From positions 1 through 64,000 of the forward strand of contig SBHC01000025.1 of NCBI GenBank assembly GCA_006226375.1: a stretch of 64,000 nucleotides of DNA, in the 5' to 3' direction. This document shows, piece after piece, positions 33,779-42,095 of this stretch; within the stretch, counting starts at the first letter, position 1, and each line of letters opens with the position of its first letter. A program made the position numbers and the translations under genes. The notes beneath the pieces were generated by a model. It ran no database searches. It had not been told where the DNA came from and saw only the letters and a program-made list of their open reading frames with translations. This stretch comes from Deltaproteobacteria bacterium. GTDB taxonomy: Bacteria > Myxococcota_C > UBA6777.

Positions 33779-35815
33779 TTAGCGAGAAAACCTGGAACGT
33801 CGGCGGAGCACAAACAATCCCAGCAGCAAGCAGAAAAAGACGACACCGCCCGCTCCATTTTGTTGCTGGCAACCGCAACCTCCGACGTTTGTGTTTGGGT
33901 TGTCTACAGAGGTATTGTCGCTGCCTGAACCAGCGTCTGTTGGGGTTTCGGGTGCTTCATCGTTGCCTGAAACAGTGTCTGTTGTCACTTCGGGGGTTTC
34001 GTCGTTGCCTGTGCCTCCGTCTGTTGTGGCCTCGGAGGTTGCCTCGGTTTCAAACTTTTCCATTTTGCTGGGGTCATACAGAGAATTCAGCGCATCGACC
34101 TGAATGATTGGCAAGATGATGTGCGAAGGACGTGCCTGGCTCAGATGAAGGGTGTTGTTGGCGACAACTGAGTTTTTGGCGTAATCGTACTGAAGCGCAA
34201 AGGCTTCCCCTGTGTTGGGGTTCACCTGAAAGCGGGGTGCGTTGGAAGAAGAGACGGAGATACGGATCTTGTGGCCTTTGTTGAAGATTAGCGCGGTAGA
34301 CCATAGGTCGACTTCAATCTCAGCCACCTGACCAGGAGTTACGAACTCATCTTTTTCGGTGGTATTGCGGTGGCGCAGACGTGTGATGCCATCCAAAACC
34401 AACATTCGACGTCCATCGGGATAGACGTCCATCAACTTCACGGTAAAGTCCGTATCTTTGGCATCGGTTGCGACCCAAAGTTTGGCTTTCAGCCGCCCAA
34501 CCACTGCCACAGGTTCACTCAACTCCGCTGTCTCAAAGCTTAAGATGTCCTTGCGACCTTTTTCGACGCTGGTTTGATCCACGGGGCCAGCTTTGATCCG
34601 CAGGTTTTGCCCCCCCCTGGTTTTCACAGGGTTCTTGGGGTCAAAGGCGTAGGTTTTGGAGGCATTGGCCTCGGTTGGAGCTGTCGTGGTGAGTGTGCCA
34701 TCCTGATGGAAATAGTAGGGCGTGGCTTGCGCTGGGACCGGCCATTCGTTGGCCTTGATCCATTTGTTGCCTGGCGCACCGTCTTCGCCAACGGCACCCA
34801 TGACGTAAAGGTTAACAGGTGCCATCGTCTCACGAATACCGCCTGGTTCTGCCTTGACGTACGACACAATCCAGGCCAACAAAAGGTCGATCAGTCCTTT
34901 TCCATCGATGTTCCTGGAGTTTGCGGGATAAGAGAGGTCACCTTGCGAGCTGTTAACAAAGCCTGAGTGGGTCCAGGGACCCAGAATCAGCTTTTGGTCG
35001 CTGCGGTAGATAGGGTCACCTTTGGTGCTGTAATCCTTGTAAGCGTTCATGGTGTTTTGGGAGAAGCAATCGTACCATCCACCAATGTGCAAGGTGGGGA
35101 CGCTGACTTTGGACCAGTCTTTGATTCGCCGTGACTCCCAAACATCATCGTTGGAGTGGCCGGCGTTGGCGAACGTTTTCAAGATGGGGTGTGGGACCGG
35201 CATGTTGTTGCTTCTGGCTTGACCATTGAGCCAGCCAATCACGAGAGACTCCCGCATCACACCACCCATGGTCGACATGGCGTACAGATCGGTGCCTGCG
35301 ACCAAGGCGAGTTGGGCGTCCACCTTAACATCAGCTTCGGCCATCAAATGAGTGGCGATCGCAAGCGCGGAAGCGCCGACCAAGGTAACTGTCCCGTCAC
35401 ACCATTCTTGTTGACGGATCCATTTCACCGTTGTCGCCCCGTCGTCTTTGGCGTTGGCAAAGACCGTGTCCTCCCCTTCGGACTTATACAGGCCACGCAT
35501 GTATTGTGTCACCAGAACCACATTGAAGCTAACGAGAACCTGAAGCGCAGATTCGATGTTGTTGTTCGCTGAGCCGTATGGCGTGCGCAGCAGAATGACA
35601 GGCCACTTTCCTTTGGCTTTGGGCAGGCGGATGTCAGTATACAGTTTGACACCGTCTTTCATCTCCAACATGACCTGTTGGCTGACGACTTCCTGTGCAT
35701 GAGCCGGTGCAGAAAAAAGAAACCCAACACAAAAAAAGAATAGCAGGCAGCTGACAACAGCCGCCGCGATCCGGCGACTTACAAAACGGGTGGGTTCGCA
35801 ATAACGTTGACGCAT
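33779..35815 (-). CDS. CocE/NonD-family hydrolase with MYXO-CTERM-like anchor
   Basis: A 678-aa exported serine hydrolase of the X-Pro dipeptidyl-peptidase/CocE (S15) group. A signal peptide ends A-P-A-H-A (about residue 39). The alpha/beta-hydrolase part has nucleophile elbow L-V-G-A-S-A-L-A, G-G-W-Y-D with the acid, and L-G-P-W-T-H-S-G with the histidine. A jelly-roll C-terminal domain (PepX_C-like) follows. A Thr/Asp/Gly linker leads to G-G-C-G-C-Q-Q-Q, a hydrophobic helix and R-R-R, the MYXO-CTERM sorting plan. ATG 35815 is preferred over 35968 because it opens directly into the signal peptide with GGAG upstream. Substrate (ester or acyl-peptide) is unknown. Confidence 0.9.
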   Translation of the reverse strand: MRQRYCEPTRFVSRRIAAAVVSCLLFFFCVGFLFSAPAHAQEVVSQQVMLEMKDGVKLYTDIRLPKAKGKWPVILLRTPYGSANNNIESALQVLVSFNVVLVTQYMRGLYKSEGEDTVFANAKDDGATTVKWIRQQEWCDGTVTLVGASALAIATHLMAEADVKVDAQLALVAGTDLYAMSTMGGVMRESLVIGWLNGQARSNNMPVPHPILKTFANAGHSNDDVWESRRIKDWSKVSVPTLHIGGWYDCFSQNTMNAYKDYSTKGDPIYRSDQKLILGPWTHSGFVNSSQGDLSYPANSRNIDGKGLIDLLLAWIVSYVKAEPGGIRETMAPVNLYVMGAVGEDGAPGNKWIKANEWPVPAQATPYYFHQDGTLTTTAPTEANASKTYAFDPKNPVKTRGGQNLRIKAGPVDQTSVEKGRKDILSFETAELSEPVAVVGRLKAKLWVATDAKDTDFTVKLMDVYPDGRRMLVLDGITRLRHRNTTEKDEFVTPGQVAEIEVDLWSTALIFNKGHKIRISVSSSNAPRFQVNPNTGEAFALQYDYAKNSVVANNTLHLSQARPSHIILPIIQVDALNSLYDPSKMEKFETEATSEATTDGGTGNDETPEVTTDTVSGNDEAPETPTDAGSGSDNTSVDNPNTNVGGCGCQQQNGAGGVVFFCLLLGLFVLRRRSRFSR

Positions 35816-35980
35816 CTCGTTTCGACTCCATACTTTCGTAACACAAAGACTCAAGACGCCTGAGGTCCCCCCCAAACGTTGGACAGCCAACCAGCAAGTT
35901 AAGGGAATCAAAGGGTTGAAGTCAAACCCACACGGCGGTCCGATGGATGGTTTCATGCCCCAACGCAAACATCTCCATCG

Positions 35981-36199
35981 TCATGAGAGCAAACACAAAC
36001 AAAGCAGGCCCCACAACCAAGCGTTGTGACCGTAGAACAAAACGACGGTCACTGCAGAGCCAACCAAGAGGGTGTATTGGACAAGAAAGTGAAGCATGGA
36101 TCGTCTATTGCTTCGCTTCATCAACGATTGGATAGCTTCGTTGAAGAGTTTTTCACTTTCATAGAATCGGTCGTCCACAACAAGTCTCCATGTATTCAT
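35981..36199 (-). CDS. Small two-helix membrane protein
   Basis: A 72-aa frame from ATG 36199, with a soluble N-terminal helix and two hydrophobic segments at the end (L-V-Q-Y-T-L-L-V-G-S-A-V-T-V-V-L-F and W-L-W-G-L-L-C-L-C-L-L). The longer frame to 36352 is rejected because it would run through a probable terminator. No clear ribosome binding site. Doubtful but plausible. Confidence 0.4.
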   Translation of the reverse strand: MNTWRLVVDDRFYESEKLFNEAIQSLMKRSNRRSMLHFLVQYTLLVGSAVTVVLFYGHNAWLWGLLCLCLLS

Positions 36200-36217
36200 T
36201 GGCTGCATATAGGAAAA

Positions 36218-36264
36218 AAACTTAACCTGCTCCAGGTTTATCCCAGGAGCAAGGTTTTTTTTGC
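36218..36264. terminator. Bidirectional terminator downstream of the acyltransferase gene
   Basis: The segment AACCTGCTCC is followed after a short loop by GGAGCAAGGTT, with a one-base bulge. A run of T/A flanks the hairpin on both sides, so it can work on either strand. It lies about 85 bp after the minus-strand acyltransferase stop. Confidence 0.7.
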
Positions 36265-36344
36265 CTTTAGGAAACAACTTCTTGAAATGGGGAAAGAGGT
36301 AAGGAGCGTATCTACTCGGTGAATCAAACGTTGAGGGGATCCTA

Positions 36345-37466
36345 TTAAACAAACCGCACCCAGCTTGTCGGATGAGCTTGTTTGTAACTACGATACCAAC
36401 GACACAATGGATACAACAAAAGCAAAACAGTACCAGCCACCAAGAACGTTGAGAGAACGCCCGGAGGAAGGAGAGAACCTACCAGTTTCTTAAGGCCGAA
36501 CAAGAGCGCAAAGTGAAGGACGTAAAAGAACAAGGCTGTTTGTCCCCACACCAACAGAGGGCCGTTTGTCCTAGCCTCCCCCCTCTCCTGCCGCCACAAA
36601 CAACCAAACAAAAGAATCGCCAGCAGACCCAACTCCAGGCTCAAAAAGCTAAGACTGGGAGGATACTTGTTCACATGAAGCCACTGCGCCAGCGAATGGT
36701 CCAAGCGGAACAAGGAGAAGTTGCCGTAGCCATTCCAACCGCGAACCACAGCAAAAACCAACAGAAGCAGGAGGCCAAACCCAAGCAGTCTCCATTTGAT
36801 TTGCCTCAGGCCCGACTGACTCCAGCGGGGCAACACCAACCCCAAGCACCAACCCAAAAGCATCGCTGGCAGCCAATGCAACGTAGGGTACAACACAAAC
36901 AGCCACGGCCCCTTGTAAAAACCAAAAAGAGGGGCAAGAAAGGCCGGGCAATGTCCTTGCGTCGGATCCCAGAACAATGACGTGATGAGCTCCCCCAAGA
37001 CCATCCAACCCAAGGCCAACCCGATCAACGCATGCAGCGGAAGACGTCGGAGGGGAATCATAAGCAACAAGCAACTGCCAATCGCAAACAACACCTGTAA
37101 AAACGGGACTTGTGCAAAGGAGGACAAATAAGTCAGATCGATGCCGATGAGAATCAGACCTCGAATCATGAGGTGACGATCAATCAGTCCAACAGGCTCC
37201 CCTCTTGCCTCCCGTCGCGCTACACTCAGAGCAATGCCCGCTCCAGCCAGAAACAGAAACGATGGCGCACAAAGATGCGTGACCCAGCGAAGCATGAACT
37301 GCCCCAAAGGAAGGGCAGTGTTCTTGTAAAATACAACAGAGTCACTGCTCACTCGGCCGGGATTGAAAAATACGGAGGCGTGGTCAAGAGCCATCAGCAC
37401 CATAACCCAGCCGCGCGCCCAATCCAGAGCGACCCACCGGGAAGAAGATGTAGGGTTTGTTGTCAT
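36345..37466 (-). CDS. DUF1624/HGSNAT-like membrane acyltransferase
   Basis: A 373-aa polytopic membrane protein with about ten hydrophobic segments. The N-terminus W-V-A-L-D-W-A-R-G-W-V-M-V-L-M-A-L-D-H matches the start of the heparan-alpha-glucosaminide N-acetyltransferase-like (DUF1624) family. Its members acylate sugars or other extracytoplasmic substrates, and the histidine in the first segment is the conserved catalytic-type residue. ATG 37466 gives a normal family start; the upstream TTG/ATG frame to 37562 adds residues unlike the family. No strong ribosome binding site. Acceptor unknown. Confidence 0.82.
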   Translation of the reverse strand: MTTNPTSSSRWVALDWARGWVMVLMALDHASVFFNPGRVSSDSVVFYKNTALPLGQFMLRWVTHLCAPSFLFLAGAGIALSVARREARGEPVGLIDRHLMIRGLILIGIDLTYLSSFAQVPFLQVLFAIGSCLLLMIPLRRLPLHALIGLALGWMVLGELITSLFWDPTQGHCPAFLAPLFGFYKGPWLFVLYPTLHWLPAMLLGWCLGLVLPRWSQSGLRQIKWRLLGFGLLLLLVFAVVRGWNGYGNFSLFRLDHSLAQWLHVNKYPPSLSFLSLELGLLAILLFGCLWRQERGEARTNGPLLVWGQTALFFYVLHFALLFGLKKLVGSLLPPGVLSTFLVAGTVLLLLYPLCRWYRSYKQAHPTSWVRFV

Positions 37467-37727
37467 GAATGTTCGCTGTGCCGGGGAAAGAGAGTGGGAA
37501 CAAGGGATAGAGAAGTCCACCGAGTGGCGTTCAACTTCGTTGATGGAACAAGATGCTAGCACCGCCTAAGCATGTCGTCAATGTCCTGTTTCTGCTCACA
37601 ATCACAAAGACATTCAGCCCCTCAAAACATAGCCCGGCGATGGCTCTCCCCAACAGGATGTGGCGCGAAGAGACACCTGGGACAGGAAGAGCCTCAACAC
37701 GCAAGAAAAGAGAGCTACAAGTGTTCC

Positions 37728-39260
37728 TTACGGTTTCGTTTTGGAGGCATTGCGATACCGAGCGAGAGTGGCGCGAAACCACCGGGCATCGTAGGCATAC
37801 AGGAGCTTACGAAGGCCCCGCCAGAGCTCGGGAGCGGTGTGGTCGACGTGACGTCGTAACCAGAAGCCAAAAGCATTGGCGGGCTGCAAATGAGCGTTCG
37901 GCACAACATACGATGTGAGCTTGCCGTGGAAGCGAGAAGGGAGATACTTGAGCGCGCTCGTCTTTTTCACAGTGTTCAAGTAGCGGGTGACCTCTTTCTG
38001 CACAGAGAAAGAACGCTGCAGCGTAAGATAACTCTCGGCCAGGAGACGCGCCAAGCGTCGAAACACCTGCCTGTACACGATCTGATAATTGGCCAGGCTT
38101 GCGATGTAGATCCGGCGTGAGGGGAGCAGGTTGTTCACTGCCCAACGTACAAACTTAGGGTTGTAGAGGGAAAAGGCACCGCGAGGATTCTGCTGGGAGG
38201 AGCGCAGCACCACCCGTAGCCCAGAGAGCGCTTCGATCGCATCCACGCTAAAGAACGAAGAGGAAAAGGTACGTAGAAAGGTCTTCCGTTGTCGTCCCGC
38301 AAGCCCTTGACGCTGAGCAAGCAGCTTCGCGAATGTGCCATTCAAATCGCCATAAAACGCCAGCCCTCTCCAGGCTTCCTTAAAGACACCATACTTAGCT
38401 CCCCAAAGAGATAGCTTCCAACGACGGGTCGGTGAAGCAAAGAGCATGCTACGTGTTGCACTGTTCAACCCCTTAAACCAAGTGGTCGTGAGAAAACGTT
38501 GTTCCTCAGGAGAGACCGTCGTTCGTAGCGCGAAAGCTCGGGCTGAACCCAGCCGTTGGACGGTGCCTTCGACCAGCGTTCGCATCTCCTGAACAGAGAT
38601 ACCCGCAAGCACCTGACGGTGAACAAAACGCAACACCCACCCCAGCCCTTGGTAACATGTGGATTGCCCTGGACTCTGCAAGCACTTGTTGCACACATAA
38701 CAAGAAGCCGAGGGAGCCTCTTTGCCTGGAACACCCCACGCCAGATTCTTTTTCAGAGGGTTGCAGGTGCGCTTGCACATCATCAGAACCGCTCCTTCTT
38801 GGCTCACACCTGTACCGGACGTCATCTTTTGGTAGCGGACCAGCGCTTTGTGAACCCTGGACAGGAAACGAAGGGTCTCAGGGGTATGACCACACCGAAT
38901 CACATAGTGGGCCAAAGCAACGGACGCTTTCTGGCGCGAAGCTTTGCTCTTGCGCAGCACCTGGGCCAGAGTCTTAAGCTCACGGACCAGACCCATTAAT
39001 TTTGTGCCAGAGAAGCCAAAGTACATCACACTCCGCATCAGGCTGGGTGTTTGTGTATGGAGTCGCAGCACCTCTGTAACCAGGGCTCCTGTTGAATCAA
39101 TCGTCGCCAACGACGATGACAGAGAATGACACGTCTTTAAAGTCAGAACTGGGCCAGAAGTCGAACGGCTTGCGGGATTGGCATGAACCCACGACGACCA
39201 CACCAAGAGTGTAGCAACAACCAACAGACTCAAACGACAACTCCATCGAAACAAGGACAT
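37728..39260 (-). CDS. Exported protein of unknown function
   Basis: A 510-aa protein with a signal peptide (residues 1-28, cleavage near W-V-H-A). It is rich in helices and in Arg/Leu. A cluster of cysteines around residues 160-200 (C-K-R-T-C, then C-Y-V-C-N-K-C) could form disulfides or bind metal. No family recognised. AAAGGAGGG precedes ATG 39260, a very strong ribosome binding site. The acyltransferase gene is about 260 bp downstream on the same strand. Confidence 0.8.
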   Translation of the reverse strand: MSLFRWSCRLSLLVVATLLVWSSWVHANPASRSTSGPVLTLKTCHSLSSSLATIDSTGALVTEVLRLHTQTPSLMRSVMYFGFSGTKLMGLVRELKTLAQVLRKSKASRQKASVALAHYVIRCGHTPETLRFLSRVHKALVRYQKMTSGTGVSQEGAVLMMCKRTCNPLKKNLAWGVPGKEAPSASCYVCNKCLQSPGQSTCYQGLGWVLRFVHRQVLAGISVQEMRTLVEGTVQRLGSARAFALRTTVSPEEQRFLTTTWFKGLNSATRSMLFASPTRRWKLSLWGAKYGVFKEAWRGLAFYGDLNGTFAKLLAQRQGLAGRQRKTFLRTFSSSFFSVDAIEALSGLRVVLRSSQQNPRGAFSLYNPKFVRWAVNNLLPSRRIYIASLANYQIVYRQVFRRLARLLAESYLTLQRSFSVQKEVTRYLNTVKKTSALKYLPSRFHGKLTSYVVPNAHLQPANAFGFWLRRHVDHTAPELWRGLRKLLYAYDARWFRATLARYRNASKTKP

Positions 39261-39487
39261 ACAAAACCCTCCTTTTGGCATTGAGAAATCCAGAATCGGA
39301 AGCGGGTGTTCCGGCGCAATCGACGCGCATCAGCCCCACTCATTCACTGGGGGCACCCTACCAAGATGGACACCACCAGGGCAAGAACATCGCACAGCCG
39401 GAACAAAAGAGGACTCTATGTTCACAACCATCACTGCCATGGAACAGGATGTGAGACCAAGCTCTACAGCAACGCCAGAACAAAACA

Positions 39488-39700
39488 ATGCAGGAAGTTT
39501 CTGCGCTGTCCATTGCGACCTGCCAAAGCAACGCAGACTGCCACAAACAAGGCTGCTCGGGCCGCTTCTACTGCGACGTAGCAGACACCAAGACCTGCGT
39601 AACCCAAAGCAACCGCTGTGTGGTGGTCTGTGCAACAGACGCTAGCTGCTCCCAGTTTTTCACCACGAAAAAGAAGTGCGTCAATGGAAGCTATCAGTGA
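39488..39700 (+). CDS. Short cysteine-rich protein or gene remnant
   Basis: A 70-codon frame with twelve cysteines in the pattern C-x5-C-x4-C ... C-V-V-V-C-x5-C, as in the cysteine-rich secreted proteins here. A similar segment opens the VWA protein at 62060 (C-K-Q-D-S-D-C-E-K-T-G-C). There is no signal peptide and no ribosome binding site, so it may be the tail of a decayed gene whose 5' end is out of frame upstream. Confidence 0.4.
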   Translation: MQEVSALSIATCQSNADCHKQGCSGRFYCDVADTKTCVTQSNRCVVVCATDASCSQFFTTKKKCVNGSYQ

Positions 39701-39924
39701 TGACGAGAGTCTGTTTCCTGACTTTCACGGAGCGTAGTTTGTCGGAAGAGAGAAACGCTCCATCGTAGCAGGCAGCATGCTTGTATGGACAAGGTATCCG
39801 TTCAACGAAGACGCCCATGCGTGTAAGTGCTTTGACAGAAGCATCAAAGGTGGTAATGTTCCGCTTCCGTATTCCATGCGCCTAAAAAGCGGACAAACCA
39901 CCTCAAGGCCTGTACGAGAAGTCC

Positions 39925-40404
39925 ATGACAAAGAAGAACGAGGGTATTGAAGCTCTTCCCAAGAGACTACGAGATCGAGTCGAACACCACATACGAGTCG
40001 CTCGGGTTGGCTCCTTGGTGACCATGATTCTCACAGCCCTCATCACAGTCGGCATGTTTCTTTTGTTCCGCAAGAGATTGTCTCTTCCCATTGCCCTGAT
40101 GTTGGGCGGATTTTGCGGTGCGCCCCTCCTGCTCGCGACCGTCATCTACCTTCGTCATTGGAACAAAGACAAAAGCCCCATTGTCCGAGCTATTTTGCAT
40201 GGGCACCAACTCAAACGAGCCTACCCCGAGATGATGCGCGCAGAAGCCTTGGGCGTTGGGTTTGGACCTCGCTCCTATCTCATCGTCTTTGAACGCAAAG
40301 GCCTACTCCCAGACCTTAAGTTGCTCGTTCTGGAGAAAGACTACAACAAAGTCATGAACCAGTTAAGGCCATACCTTGGGGACAAGTTGAGCACCACACT
40401 CTAG
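39925..40404 (+). CDS. Two-helix membrane protein of unknown function
   Basis: A 159-aa protein with a basic N-terminus, two transmembrane helices (about residues 27-48 and 54-75), and a soluble C-terminal domain with mixed beta/alpha predicted structure. No family recognised. A weak GAGAAG lies before ATG 39925. It precedes the sigma-factor operon by 270 bp but is probably separate. Confidence 0.65.
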   Translation: MTKKNEGIEALPKRLRDRVEHHIRVARVGSLVTMILTALITVGMFLLFRKRLSLPIALMLGGFCGAPLLLATVIYLRHWNKDKSPIVRAILHGHQLKRAYPEMMRAEALGVGFGPRSYLIVFERKGLLPDLKLLVLEKDYNKVMNQLRPYLGDKLSTTL

Positions 40405-40675
40405 AAACCCCACTACTTTCGCCCAGCCCCCCTCAAGAATGCTGATGTGGCTGAAAGCCTGAAAACGAAAGCCAAAGTGTATTTGAACATGGCTCCAAAT
40501 GTGATACGTTTCAGAGTCATTCTTTCTGAAGAACCTTGTTCGTCGTACACATCGCTTCTGCTGTGGTCTTTTCTTGCAATGGTTTTAGGATGTTATCTTT
40601 AACTTCTGCCGATTTCTTTGGTAGGGTGCCTTTAAAGAGTATTCGGGAGACTCCCTCCCAGGAAGTGTTACTGGT

Positions 40676-41248
40676 ATGAGCATCCGTCTGTGGGCTGAAC
40701 AGATTGATGTGGAATCTTTGGTAGGTCAGTGTGCACGTCGCACGGGCCTTTCAGATGACGCATTTCAAGACGCGTTTTACGAGGTCTTGCTCAAGATGTT
40801 AGCCAAAGAATCCCAATTTTATGGACAGTTTGAGAACCGACACGCGTTTGAAGGTTATCTCCGGCTCTCCATCACCCGACGTGTGATTCGCTTGCATCAG
40901 CAAAAGACACAGCGTGAACGTCGGGAGCTTACTGAACCGCAGACTGTTGTCGAAACTCCTGAAGAGCTCATGCTTTTGGAATTGGAGAAACATTCGATGG
41001 CTGAATTGGTAGACAATGTCATGTCTCAATACGCCGCTCCTCGTGGTGTAGCGAAGGACATTCGTACGTTGGTGAAGCTGCTACTCTCTTCAGACCAGTT
41101 TGTCTCTGTGCGGCAAACGGGAAAAGACAAAGGGAAGTTTGTGTTTCAAGTGGAGGCTTTGTCTCAGGCGTTGGGATGGACCCGATACCAAGTGAGAGAA
41201 CGCCTTAAGCTATTGCAACAAGCCTTTGTGCGAGAGTCGAAGTCTTAA
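40676..41248 (+). CDS. ECF-like RNA polymerase sigma factor (module 1)
   Basis: A 190-aa sigma-70-family protein. Region 2-like helices occupy residues 10-75 (D-D-A-F-Q-D-A-F-Y-E-V-L-L-K-M-L ... F-E-G-Y-L-R-L-S-I-T-R-R-V-I-R-L), which would bind core polymerase and the -10 element. A variable linker follows, and a C-terminal helix-turn-helix (A-L-G-W-T-R-Y-Q-V-R-E-R-L) occupies the region 4 position for -35 recognition. It is divergent from standard ECF groups, with a longer linker containing a basic K-D-K-G-K patch. GGAAGTG precedes ATG 40676. It is first in a tight four-gene cluster with an anti-sigma-like, a caspase-like and a beta-propeller gene, all plus strand. Confidence 0.75.
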   Translation: MSIRLWAEQIDVESLVGQCARRTGLSDDAFQDAFYEVLLKMLAKESQFYGQFENRHAFEGYLRLSITRRVIRLHQQKTQRERRELTEPQTVVETPEELMLLELEKHSMAELVDNVMSQYAAPRGVAKDIRTLVKLLLSSDQFVSVRQTGKDKGKFVFQVEALSQALGWTRYQVRERLKLLQQAFVRESKS

Positions 41249-41285
41249 GGTCTCTGGCTCCCTCATCATAAGAAGAGCACAAAAC

Positions 41286-42095
41286 ATGAGTCAAAACGAG
41301 AACAAATCCCAACACGAAGATCGCCTCCAACAGCTGTTGCAAGCATCACCAGAGCAGCTCACGCAGTGGGACGATGGAGAAGACTGGCTCCCTGACCCCA
41401 AGGTGTGCCAGCGAGAAAACAACCTTGTTCAGGCGCTATGGAACGATCCAACGCTCGCACAAGAAGAGCCATCGCAAACTACGGATCCAGCAGGCTGGTT
41501 GGCTTGGTTAAGACCGATGGTGATGGGCCCTCTTTTGGCGGGCGTTGCTGTGCTGGCCGTGCTTTGGGTCGCGCCTTGGCAAGAGACCTTCTCACCCAAA
41601 AATGTCTTGATTGGGAAAGGAACTCCACAAGCCTCCAAACACAAAACCGTCGCACTGCATCTGGGGCTTTGGAAGGGAAAGAAAACCAAGCCCCAACGTT
41701 TGGCCCATCGAGACATGGTTTCTTCCCGTGATAGCATCTTGTTTGGGTTCTCTCTGCGCAAAACAGCGGGCTATCTGTACCTTCTGTTGCAACAAAACAA
41801 TCGAACTCCAGATTTGATTTTTCCGATGCCCAAGACGGAAGCCCCCAAATGGAAAATAGGGTTCTCCTTGTTGCGTACAGGCAAGCAATTGAGCACCTAC
41901 CAACTTGCAGAGCACAGCGGGCGGGTTCAATTTGTGTTGGTCAAAACAGCCAACAAGTTAACACCCAAACAGCAAAAGGCTTTGACCCAAAAGACGAAGG
42001 TACTGCAGCATCTTCAAACATTGCAGCACAAATGGAGAGGCAGCAATAGGATGGACTTTGATAGCGTGATGCTCCACGTGAAGGTCAAGCCGTAA
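41286..42095 (+). CDS. Single-pass anti-sigma-like protein with DUF4384-like periplasmic domain (module 1)
   Basis: A 269-aa membrane protein. The cytosolic N-terminus (residues 1-75) is acidic and helical, in the place where anti-sigma factors bind their sigma. One transmembrane helix (about 78-97) leads to an outside domain (100-269). That domain contains S-I-L-F-G-F-S-L-R-K-T-A-G-Y-L-Y-L-L-L-Q-Q, resembling DUF4384, a domain often found with bacterial caspases. No zinc-finger HC2 motif is present in this copy. ATG 41286 is used, 37 bp after the sigma stop. The stop TAA overlaps the following ATG by one base (translational coupling). The role as anti-sigma is inferred from order and topology. 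Confidence 0.7.
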   Translation: MSQNENKSQHEDRLQQLLQASPEQLTQWDDGEDWLPDPKVCQRENNLVQALWNDPTLAQEEPSQTTDPAGWLAWLRPMVMGPLLAGVAVLAVLWVAPWQETFSPKNVLIGKGTPQASKHKTVALHLGLWKGKKTKPQRLAHRDMVSSRDSILFGFSLRKTAGYLYLLLQQNNRTPDLIFPMPKTEAPKWKIGFSLLRTGKQLSTYQLAEHSGRVQFVLVKTANKLTPKQQKALTQKTKVLQHLQTLQHKWRGSNRMDFDSVMLHVKVKP

